Origin: GCA-2686265 sp036010965 | GTDB taxonomy: Bacteria > Planctomycetota > UBA1135 > GCA-002686595 | Direction: 5' to 3' | NCBI GenBank assembly: GCA_036010965.1 | Contig: DASCMO010000082.1 | Span: 1-6,820, forward strand | Length of the DNA: 6,820 nucleotides | Part shown: piece after piece, positions 1 through 5,325 of the stretch | Position numbering within the stretch: position 1 is the stretch's first letter | How the letters are laid out: each line of letters begins with the position of its first letter | Translations under genes and position numbers: made by a program | The notes under the pieces: generated by a model | Seen by the model: the letters and a program-made list of their open reading frames with translations, nothing else | The model's database searches: none | Told to the model about the DNA's origin: nothing

Positions 1-864
1 CCGCTGGTCCTGGCGGACAAGCCCTTCGGTGAATGGAACGACTTCCGCATCGTCATGGCCGGAGCCCGGGTCAGCATCTGGCTCAACGGACAGCTCGTCG
101 TCGACCACGCACACCTCGAGAACTACTTCGACCGTACACGACCCGTCCCGCGCAAAGGGCCGATCCAGCTGCAAACCCACGGAGGAGTGATCCGCTGGCG
201 CAACGTCTGGCTGAGGAAGATCACAGCCGAAGAAGCCAACGCGATCCTGAGGAACGACGGACCGGGACGAGACGGCTCAAAGAAGGAGTTCACAGCGCTC
301 TTCAACGGGCGAGACCTCGAGGGCTGGACCGGCGCCACGGACGGCTACCGGATCGAGGAGGGGAGCCTCTCCTGCAAGCCAGGGCACGGCGGCAACCTGT
401 ACCACGAACGCACCCTGAAGGACTTCACCGTCGAACTCGAGATCAACCTGCCACCCGGCGGCAACAACGGACTCGCCCTGCGATACCCAGGCCAGGGCGA
501 CACCGCCTACACCGGAATGTGCGAGCTGCAAGTACTCGACAACACACACCCGCGATACGCGAAATTGGATCCGCGACAATTCCACGGCTCCGTCTACGGA
601 CAGGTGGCCGCCGAACGGGGCTACCAGCGAAGCGTCGGAAGCTGGAACCACCAACGCGTCACCGTGCAAGGCCACCGCATCACCGTCGAACTCAACGGCA
701 CGGTCATCCTCGATTCCGACATCAGCACGGTCGAGGACTTGATGTACCCCAAGCAGAAGTTCGCCGGGAGACTGCGCGAGAGCGGACACTTCGGACTCGC
801 TGGGCACGGCGACCCGGTGCGCTTCCGGCGCATCGGCGTGCGAGAGATCCCGTCCAGAGACTGA
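1..864 (+). CDS. Tandem DUF1080 (3-keto-disaccharide hydrolase) domain protein, 5'-truncated by window
   Basis: The reading frame is open from base 1 to the TGA at 862-864 and encodes 287 visible residues; the true start lies upstream of the window. Visible residues 1 to about 74 match the C-terminal half of a DUF1080 domain: KPFGEWNDFRI, then a WLNGQLVVDH strand, LENYFDR, GPIQLQTHGG and RWRNVWLR. After a polar linker rich in E, N and K, a complete second copy starts at about residue 97 with FTALFNGRDLEGW. It continues through GNNGLALRYPG, CELQVLDNTHPRY and QFHGSVYG and ends RFRRIGVREI. The family has a concanavalin-like jelly-roll fold, and some members hydrolyse 3-keto-glucosides produced by sugar 3-dehydrogenases. 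It is abundant in Planctomycetota, Verrucomicrobiota and Bacteroidota. Secretion is likely by family habit, but the signal peptide region is not visible. The family call is firm; the substrate is unknown. Confidence 0.88.
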   Translation, partial: PLVLADKPFGEWNDFRIVMAGARVSIWLNGQLVVDHAHLENYFDRTRPVPRKGPIQLQTHGGVIRWRNVWLRKITAEEANAILRNDGPGRDGSKKEFTALFNGRDLEGWTGATDGYRIEEGSLSCKPGHGGNLYHERTLKDFTVELEINLPPGGNNGLALRYPGQGDTAYTGMCELQVLDNTHPRYAKLDPRQFHGSVYGQVAAERGYQRSVGSWNHQRVTVQGHRITVELNGTVILDSDISTVEDLMYPKQKFAGRLRESGHFGLAGHGDPVRFRRIGVREIPSRD

Positions 865-876
865 GGCGCGCCTCAG
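861..876. repeat. 16-bp perfect palindrome spanning both convergent stop codons
   Basis: CTGAGGCGCGCCTCAG reads the same on both strands. It contains the TGA of the plus-strand DUF1080 gene (862-864) and the TGA of the minus-strand kinase gene (873-875), with only GGCGCGCC between them. As RNA it could fold into a 6-bp stem with a CGCG loop on either transcript. No T-run follows on either side, so it is not a standard intrinsic terminator. It may be a bidirectional 3'-end structure or simply a consequence of GC-rich convergent ends. Confidence 0.6.
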
Positions 877-1994
877 GAACGCGCGGCGCGCACCGACAGG
901 TCGCGCTCGTGTGCCTCCATCCAGGCCACCATCCCGAACTGCACACGGGCACGATCGAGGTTGTGATCAGTACGGGAGGTCTTGAAGTAGACGTCCCCCG
1001 CCAGGTGGTCCGTCAAGAAACGCAGACCGATGGTGAAGGTCACCAGGCGAGCCGCAAAAGGCATCAGCTCGATCTCCTCGGCAGTCAGGAAACCACCGGC
1101 GCCATCGAGGTAGCCACGCGCCAGGGCACGGTAGAGGTCGAGGTCCGTGCCGACCAGCGACAGGTCGCGCTCGTCCTCGGCGCTCGTGGCCGCGGTGAAA
1201 CGCACCAGATCACCGAAATCGTAGAGGGAATAGGCCGGCATGCAGGTGTCCAGGTCCACGATGCACAGGGCCTCCCCCGTCGTCCGGTCGAAGAGCACGT
1301 TGTTGAGCTTCGTGTCCCCGTGCACCACACGGCGCGGGAAAGCACCGGCGCGCATGCGCTCCTCCATCACACTCACCATCGGCCGTCGGTCGAGGGCGAA
1401 GGTGACCTCGACCGACGCAGCCTCGGCGCGCGAGAGCGGATCGCTGTCCAGGGCGTCACGGAACTGGACCATGCGGTGCGGCGAGCTGAAAAAGTGCGGG
1501 ATCGTCTCACGCAAGCCGTCCAGATCGATGTCGATCAGATGGGACTGGAACTCGCCGAAGGCGTGCGCCGCGCGATAGGCACGCTCCTCGCTCTCGCACA
1601 CATCGTGAGAAGCCGAGTTCTCGATGAAGTGATAGGTGCGCCAGGGGCCGCTGGGGCCGACCAGGAAGGGAGCGCCGGCACGTGACGGAACCAGGCGCAA
1701 GGTCTGGAAGGAACCCTCGGGGGCGGCGGCGCCTCCCAGCTTGCCAGCCAGATGACGGGTGACCGCCTCGATGTTGTGCATCAGACCCGGGACGTCACCG
1801 AAGACACGGTCGTTGATGCGCTGATGAATGTAACGCACGGCACGACCGCCCTCGCTCCAGGTGGAGAGATAGGTGTCGTGGATGTGCCCGCGCTCGAAGG
1901 TCGCCAGCTCCGACAGCTCGCCGGGAATGGCGAATTGCCCCAGCACGGCACGCGCCTCGGCGGTGGGATCGATGGAGTCGCTGGTCACGGCCAT
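873..1994 (-). CDS. APH-fold sugar kinase, N-acetylhexosamine 1-kinase (NahK)-like
   Basis: The product is a 373-residue cytoplasmic kinase of the aminoglycoside phosphotransferase/choline kinase fold. The N-lobe has FERGHIHDTYLSTW (residues 33-46), the position of the nucleotide-binding loop, and YIHQRINDRVF (55-65), a stretch typical of the NahK-like subgroup. The catalytic loop is VVHGDTKLNNVLF (223-235), with D227 the expected catalytic base and N232 or N231 a metal ligand. VDLDTCMP (246-253) supplies the DxD metal-binding site and is followed by YDFGDLVRF. NahK phosphorylates GlcNAc or GalNAc at C1, but annotated homologues are diverse, so the substrate here is uncertain. The ATG at 1994 lacks a strong Shine-Dalgarno and lies 16 bp after the HIT gene stop, suggesting translation from a shared transcript. 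The length fits the family and no essential motif is missing. True aminoglycoside resistance is unlikely given the NahK-type signature segments. Confidence 0.82.
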   Translation of the reverse strand: MAVTSDSIDPTAEARAVLGQFAIPGELSELATFERGHIHDTYLSTWSEGGRAVRYIHQRINDRVFGDVPGLMHNIEAVTRHLAGKLGGAAAPEGSFQTLRLVPSRAGAPFLVGPSGPWRTYHFIENSASHDVCESEERAYRAAHAFGEFQSHLIDIDLDGLRETIPHFFSSPHRMVQFRDALDSDPLSRAEAASVEVTFALDRRPMVSVMEERMRAGAFPRRVVHGDTKLNNVLFDRTTGEALCIVDLDTCMPAYSLYDFGDLVRFTAATSAEDERDLSLVGTDLDLYRALARGYLDGAGGFLTAEEIELMPFAARLVTFTIGLRFLTDHLAGDVYFKTSRTDHNLDRARVQFGMVAWMEAHERDLSVRAARS

Positions 1995-2010
1995 GATCGA
2001 GCGCGCAGGC

Positions 2011-2346
2011 TCAGGTCTCCCCCAGGGGAGCTCCGTGGTTGATGTGAAAATGCAGGTGCTTCGATTCCTGATAAGCCCCCAGGTTGGTCAGCACGCGGCA
2101 TGCCCCGTGTCGCGCCTCGACCTCGGCCGCCACCCGGCGCACGACCGCCAGCAGGGCCGACAGCAGCTCCTCCCCAGCCCCCCCCAGGTCGGTCAGGGAC
2201 GGCACGTGGCGCCGGGGGATGACCACGATGTGCACGGGCCAGAACGGGCGCGTGTGGCGGAAAGCCAGGACCTCGTCCGTCTCCCACACGACCTCGACCG
2301 GCGTGCGGCCGCTCAGCACCTCGTCACAGTAGAAGTCTTCGGACAC
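2011..2346 (-). CDS. Small HIT-family (histidine triad) protein
   Basis: This encodes 111 residues, the usual size of a Hint-type HIT protein. Visible family features are an N-terminal SEDFYCDEVLSGRTPVE, the core strand PFWPVHIVVIPRRHVPSL (about 34-51), TNLGAYQ (87-93) and the triad HLHFHIN with H97, H99 and H101. H99, the middle histidine, is the expected nucleophile. HIT proteins hydrolyse or transfer nucleotides through a nucleotidyl-histidine intermediate; the substrate here cannot be read from sequence. I chose the GTG at 2346 because GAGGG (2355-2359, minus strand) precedes it by 8 nt and homology begins there. The frame stays open to 2484, but that extension would run antisense into the tRNA and has a low-complexity P/R-rich N-terminus; a double ATG at 2422-2427 is a weaker alternative. 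The gene is followed after 16 bp by the NahK-like kinase, and the two probably form one operon. Confidence 0.88.
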   Translation of the reverse strand: MSEDFYCDEVLSGRTPVEVVWETDEVLAFRHTRPFWPVHIVVIPRRHVPSLTDLGGAGEELLSALLAVVRRVAAEVEARHGACRVLTNLGAYQESKHLHFHINHGAPLGET

Positions 2347-2422
2347 GGAGAGAGCCCTCGGCGGACGGAGAGAGGGGGCGGGGATCGGATCGGGCGATTT
2401 TCGACGGACGCCTAGGGGCCGC

Positions 2423-2428
2423 ATCATA
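2423..2428 (-). promoter_or_regulatory. Possible -10 element for the HIT-kinase unit
   Basis: Read on the minus strand this is TATGAT, five of six matches to TATAAT. A start site about 7 nt downstream would give a leader of roughly 70 nt before the GTG at 2346, and would exclude the upstream ATG codons. The expected -35 position is GC-rich with no match, so the support is positional and compositional only. Confidence 0.3.
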
Positions 2429-2435
2429 CCTGGAA

Positions 2436-2441
2436 TAGAAT
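2436..2441 (+). promoter_or_regulatory. Possible -10 element for tRNA-Leu
   Basis: TAGAAT matches TATAAT at five of six positions. It ends 15 bp before the mature tRNA 5' end, so a transcript starting near 2448 would carry a very short leader. No convincing -35 box lies 16-18 bp upstream. The hexamer is in the only AT-richer patch between the HIT gene and the tRNA. Confidence 0.35.
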
Positions 2442-2456
2442 CTCCGCGGCGGCGCC

Positions 2457-2544
2457 GGGGAGGTGGCGGAATCGGTAGACGCATCGGACTTAAAATCCGA
2501 AGGGCGAACAGCCCGTGGGGGTTCGATCCCCCCCCTCCCTACCA
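2457..2544 (+). tRNA. tRNA-Leu (anticodon UAA), CCA encoded
   Basis: A full class II cloverleaf can be folded by eye. The acceptor 5' strand GGGGAGG (2457-2463) pairs with CCTCCCT (2534-2540), six Watson-Crick pairs plus a G1-U72 wobble. U8 is followed by a D-arm containing GGCGGAATCGGTAGAC. The anticodon stem TCGGA/TCCGA (2484-2488, 2496-2500) encloses loop CTTAAAA with anticodon TAA at 2491-2493. A long variable arm, GGGC-GAACA-GCCC, is typical of Leu. The T-stem GGGGG/CCCCC (2517-2521, 2529-2533) encloses TTCGATC. A73 is the discriminator base expected for LeuRS, and CCA is at 2542-2544. The tRNA reads UUA and UUG codons. Confidence 0.96.
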
Positions 2545-2711
2545 GCGCAGGCTCCAGGCGCAGCGCCCGGCCCAGCGCTCCCGCATCGGCGCAGCTTCCC
2601 CGCTCTCGACCGGGCCGTGCTCGGCGCGCGCCAGAACGCGCTTGGGAACTCGATCCAACTTCCTAGACAAGACCGGGAGTTCGGGGCACTTTCTTGGGTA
2701 CACACCCTGAC

Positions 2712-2732
2712 CGAGAGGCCTCGCGCCTCTCG
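2712..2732 (+). other. Perfect 8-bp hairpin in the leader of the secreted-protein gene
   Basis: CGAGAGGC (2712-2719) and GCCTCTCG (2725-2732) are exact reverse complements around the 5-nt loop CTCGC. The hairpin ends 16 nt before the Shine-Dalgarno at 2749. No T-run follows, so it is not a terminator for the upstream tRNA. It could stabilise the mRNA or bind a regulator; nothing in the sequence decides between these. Confidence 0.5.
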
Positions 2733-2748
2733 ATGCCCATCCAAGAAA

Positions 2749-2754
2749 GAGGAG
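2749..2754 (+). promoter_or_regulatory. Shine-Dalgarno that fixes the TTG start at 2762
   Basis: GAGGAG, within the purine run AAGAAAGAGGAGA, lies 7 nt before TTG at 2762. Its strength and spacing are near ideal. The TTG also places a well-formed signal peptide at the N-terminus, so this site decides the start codon. Confidence 0.8.
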
Positions 2755-2761
2755 ATCCACC

Positions 2762-4039
2762 TTGGAGAAGAGAATTAGCTCGCCGGGAAACCGAAACCTG
2801 CTCTGCGCGCTCTGCACGACCGCGGCGCTTTCCCTCGCGGTCACGGCCAACGCGGACGACCTCGCATCCGACGACTTCGGCTCGGGAGGCCTGAACGGTG
2901 GTTCCGGTCGCTGGGGCGCCTCCTGGGAAGCCAGCGGCAACAACGGCGGCACGGCCCTCATCGGCGGTGCCGGTGGCGGGCATGGCCAGGTCACGCGCCT
3001 GAAGAACAACGCGCGCTTCACACGCAATGTGAACGTCTCCAACACCGCCGACCTCTCGCTGGCCTTCTCCGCCATGGTCCTCAACTACGAAGCCGGCGAC
3101 GAGGCCTACGTGCAGGTCGGCTCGGACACCACCGGCTTCACCACCGTCCAGACCTTCACCGCCGCCGACAGCGACGGCTCGTTCCACGAGTTCGTGGTCG
3201 ACCTGGGTGACATCGACGGCGCCGTCAACAGCCAGGTACGCTTCCTGACCCAGACGGACTCCTCAACGGGAGACGACTACTTCTTCGTCGATGACATCGT
3301 GGTCTCCGGTACGCCCGGCGTGGGTGACATCCCCGTCGCGGCCGCCGGCAACGACAAGAACGTCTACCTCGGAGAGGAAGGCGACGTGGCCACGGTCACC
3401 CTCGACGGCAGTGACTCCAACGATACCGAGGGCGACCTCGTCTCCTGGTCCTGGATGGAGGGCAACTCCATGATCGGCGAGGGATCGGTCGTCGATGTCG
3501 ACCTCAACCTCGGCCACCACGTCCTGACCCTGGTCGTCACCGACGCGGACGGCAACGCCGCACTGGACGAGGTCACGATCACCATCAACCCCGGAACCCT
3601 GGCCGGCGACTCCTTCGAGACCGCCGATCTGGAGCACGGGTGGGGATCCTGGGCCGGCCCCTGGTGGACGATGAACGGCGTCAAGTTGGGCGGACCGGCG
3701 ATCCACGGCCATCGCGCGGCACGCCTGCGGGGGACCAACACCCTGGGCCGCATCGCCGTCGTTCCCGGAGCCAGGGACCTGCGGCTCACCTTCTGGGCCA
3801 AGGTCCACTCCTACGAGGAAGGCGACAGCTGCCAGGTCAAGTACCGGGCGGACGAGGGGGCCTACACGACCCTCTACAACTTCACGATCCACAACAGCGA
3901 CGGGCGCTTCCACTACTACGACTTCGACCTGAGCGACGTCGAGTTCACCGACGGCATCGAGATCCTGTTTGCCTCGATGACCTCGGGCTCCAACCCCGAC
4001 ATCATCCTCCTGGACGCAATCAAGATCGTCGGGCGCTGA
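2762..4039 (+). CDS. Secreted protein: duplicated beta-sandwich-like module flanking a PKD-like domain
   Basis: The 425-residue product begins at TTG. Residues 1-31 form a signal peptide: MEKR, then a hydrophobic stretch LLCALCTTAALSLAVTA, with likely cleavage after ANA, so the mature protein is exported. Residues 37-183 and 282-424 are diverged copies of one module. Shared landmarks are DF/SF near the start, YEAGDE (109-114) against YEEGDS (351-356), SDGSFHEFVVDLGD (137-150) against SDGRFHYYDFDLSD (379-392), and closing DDIVVSG against LDAIKIVG. Between them, 190-277 resembles a PKD or related Ig-like domain, with LDGSDSNDTEGDLVSWSW and GHHVLTLVVTDADGN. The modules look like all-beta carbohydrate- or ligand-binding sandwiches. 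No catalytic motif, membrane anchor, PEP-CTERM, dockerin or type IX sorting tail is visible. The protein is acidic. It stands alone between a tRNA and a convergent gltA and ends at its own terminator. The exact function is unknown. Confidence 0.87.
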   Translation: MEKRISSPGNRNLLCALCTTAALSLAVTANADDLASDDFGSGGLNGGSGRWGASWEASGNNGGTALIGGAGGGHGQVTRLKNNARFTRNVNVSNTADLSLAFSAMVLNYEAGDEAYVQVGSDTTGFTTVQTFTAADSDGSFHEFVVDLGDIDGAVNSQVRFLTQTDSSTGDDYFFVDDIVVSGTPGVGDIPVAAAGNDKNVYLGEEGDVATVTLDGSDSNDTEGDLVSWSWMEGNSMIGEGSVVDVDLNLGHHVLTLVVTDADGNAALDEVTITINPGTLAGDSFETADLEHGWGSWAGPWWTMNGVKLGGPAIHGHRAARLRGTNTLGRIAVVPGARDLRLTFWAKVHSYEEGDSCQVKYRADEGAYTTLYNFTIHNSDGRFHYYDFDLSDVEFTDGIEILFASMTSGSNPDIILLDAIKIVGR

Positions 4040-4061
4040 TCCGATCCGCCCCCGGAATCAC

Positions 4062-4096
4062 CGGCGGCCGACCCGCGAGGGCCGGCCGCCGTTTTT
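4062..4096 (+). terminator. Intrinsic terminator of the secreted-protein gene
   Basis: CGGCGGCCG (4062-4070) pairs perfectly with CGGCCGCCG (4083-4091). Inside, after an A-C mismatch, CCC/GGG pairs close a GCGA (GNRA-type) tetraloop at 4075-4078. TTTTT follows at 4092-4096. It begins 22 bp after the TGA at 4037-4039. Read from the gltA side the hairpin lacks a downstream T-run, so it appears directional. Confidence 0.9.
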
Positions 4097-4135
4097 CGTG
4101 CCCGCCACGCCGCCACGGGTAGAGGCGGTGCGCGA

Positions 4136-5281
4136 TCAGCCTCGCTGGCCGATCTCCACGAACTCGGCTCCACGCGTGCCGCTGAAGACCTGGCGCGGGC
4201 GGAAGATGCGGTTGTCCTGCATCTGCTCGCGCCAGTGGGCCAGCCAGCCGGCCACGCGCGAGATGGCGAAGATGGGCGTGAACATGTCCGTCGGGATGCC
4301 CATCTTGCTGTAGACGATGCCGCTGAAGAAGTCGACGTTGGGGTAGATGCCCTTGTCGCCCAGCCGCTCGAGCACGGCCCGCTCCAGAGCGATGGCCGTG
4401 TCGTAGATCTCCGTCGTACCCAGACGCTCGAAGAGGTCCGTGGCCAGATCCTGCAGCACCTTCGAACGCGGATCCTTCGTCTTGTAGACCCGGTGACCGA
4501 AGCCCATGACCTTGCGCCGACTGGCGAGCTGGGCATCGAGCCAGGCGGGGACGTTGTCGGCGCCGCCTATGCTGTTCAGTTGCTGCAAGACGCGCTCGTT
4601 CGCTCCGCCGTGCAGAGGGCCCTTGAGGGACCCGCAGGCCGCAGCACAGACCGAATAGGGATCCGCCTCGGTCGAGGCCACGACGCGCGCCGTGAAGGTC
4701 GAGGCGTTCATGGTGTGGTCGGCGTGCAAGACCAGCGCCACGTCCAGCACGTGTGCCTCGAAGTCGTCAGGCTTCTTGCCGGTCACCATCCACAGGAAGT
4801 TCGCCGCGCGCCCCAGGGAGGGGTCCGGCTCGGGAACCTCAAGACCCGCTCGGGAACGCTCGAAGGCCGCGATCAGGGAGGGCGTCGCCGCCAGGATGCG
4901 CACGACCGCGTCCTCGCATGAGGCCTCGTCGTCGAGGTCCACCTCGGGACTCGCCATACCGAGCGCCGCCAGACCGGCCTGGATGGCGGCCATCGGGTGG
5001 CCGGTCGACGGGAAGGCACGCACGCTGGCCATCACCTCGGGGGAGAGAGCCCGGTGCTCGGCGATGCGCTCGCGAAAGCCCGCTAGCTCGGAAGCCGTCG
5101 GCAAGGAACCGCGCAAGAGCAGCCAGCAGACCTCCTCGAAGTTGCTGCGCTCGGCGAGCACCTCGATCGGATGGCCGCGATACTCAAGGATGCCGACCTG
5201 GCCGTCGATCCAGCTGATCGCCGACTCGGCGGCGGGGACTCCGGCGAGGCCGGGTACATACACGTGATCCTGAACGGTCAC
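4136..5281 (-). CDS. gltA: Citrate synthase
   Basis: The 381-residue enzyme condenses acetyl-CoA with oxaloacetate to citrate, the entry step of the TCA cycle, in the cytoplasm. Motifs seen: GVPAAESAISWIDG at the N-terminus, HADHTMNAS (186-194), PLHGGAN (222-228) with H224, GFGHRVYK (260-267) with H263, and NVDFFSG (315-321) with D317. H224, H263 and D317 correspond to the family's catalytic His-His-Asp triad (His264, His305 and Asp362 in E. coli). RPRQVFSG (361-368) is the conserved C-terminal arginine segment. The length suits the shorter, dimeric-type bacterial enzymes lacking the extra N-terminal domain of E. coli GltA. Related 2-methylcitrate synthases share these residues, so that alternative cannot be fully excluded. 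Translation starts at GTG 5281, with GAGAG (5288-5292, minus strand) 6 nt upstream. The gene lies 44 bp downstream of pepA and may share its transcript. Confidence 0.93.
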   Translation of the reverse strand: MTVQDHVYVPGLAGVPAAESAISWIDGQVGILEYRGHPIEVLAERSNFEEVCWLLLRGSLPTASELAGFRERIAEHRALSPEVMASVRAFPSTGHPMAAIQAGLAALGMASPEVDLDDEASCEDAVVRILAATPSLIAAFERSRAGLEVPEPDPSLGRAANFLWMVTGKKPDDFEAHVLDVALVLHADHTMNASTFTARVVASTEADPYSVCAAACGSLKGPLHGGANERVLQQLNSIGGADNVPAWLDAQLASRRKVMGFGHRVYKTKDPRSKVLQDLATDLFERLGTTEIYDTAIALERAVLERLGDKGIYPNVDFFSGIVYSKMGIPTDMFTPIFAISRVAGWLAHWREQMQDNRIFRPRQVFSGTRGAEFVEIGQRG

Positions 5282-5325
5282 TGAACACTCTCGGGGAGGG
5301 GCCTCGGATGCAAGTTAGGGTGAGA

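Noticed and set aside
33..1685. 550-codon open frame on the plus strand across the DUF1080 and kinase genes
   Set aside because: It is out of frame with the DUF1080 gene and antisense to the kinase. Its translation is low-complexity and R/H/T-rich with no recognisable domain, as expected for a GC-rich shadow frame.
873..1994. Antibiotic resistance gene (aminoglycoside phosphotransferase)
   Set aside because: It shares only the fold and catalytic loop; the GHIHDTY and QRIN segments point to the NahK-like sugar kinase group, and no mobile element or resistance context is nearby.
2347..2484. N-terminal extension of the HIT frame up to 2484
   Set aside because: It would run antisense into the tRNA-Leu gene, is P/R-rich without homology, and the GTG at 2346 has a better ribosome site and matches the family's N-terminus.
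2623..2641. GC-rich inverted repeats (GGCGCGCGCC; GCGCG/CGCGC) after the tRNA as a terminator
   Set aside because: The stems are short and are followed by only two T residues.
2642..2669. TTGGGA, 16 nt, TAGACA as a promoter for the secreted-protein gene
   Set aside because: Only four of six and three of six consensus matches; too weak to report as a feature.
2795..2820. Lipoprotein signal (lipobox) at the two cysteines of the secreted protein's signal peptide
   Set aside because: LLCALC lacks the small residue needed before the lipidated cysteine, and the hydrophobic core continues past it to a normal ANA cleavage site.
2539..3187. Long minus-strand open frames opposite the start of the secreted-protein gene
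   Set aside because: The plus-strand frame has a signal peptide, a strong ribosome site, domain repeats and a terminator; the minus-strand frames have none of these.
4235..5267. Several plus-strand open frames opposite gltA
   Set aside because: They are antisense to an intact citrate synthase with all catalytic residues, and their translations are arginine-rich with no domain.
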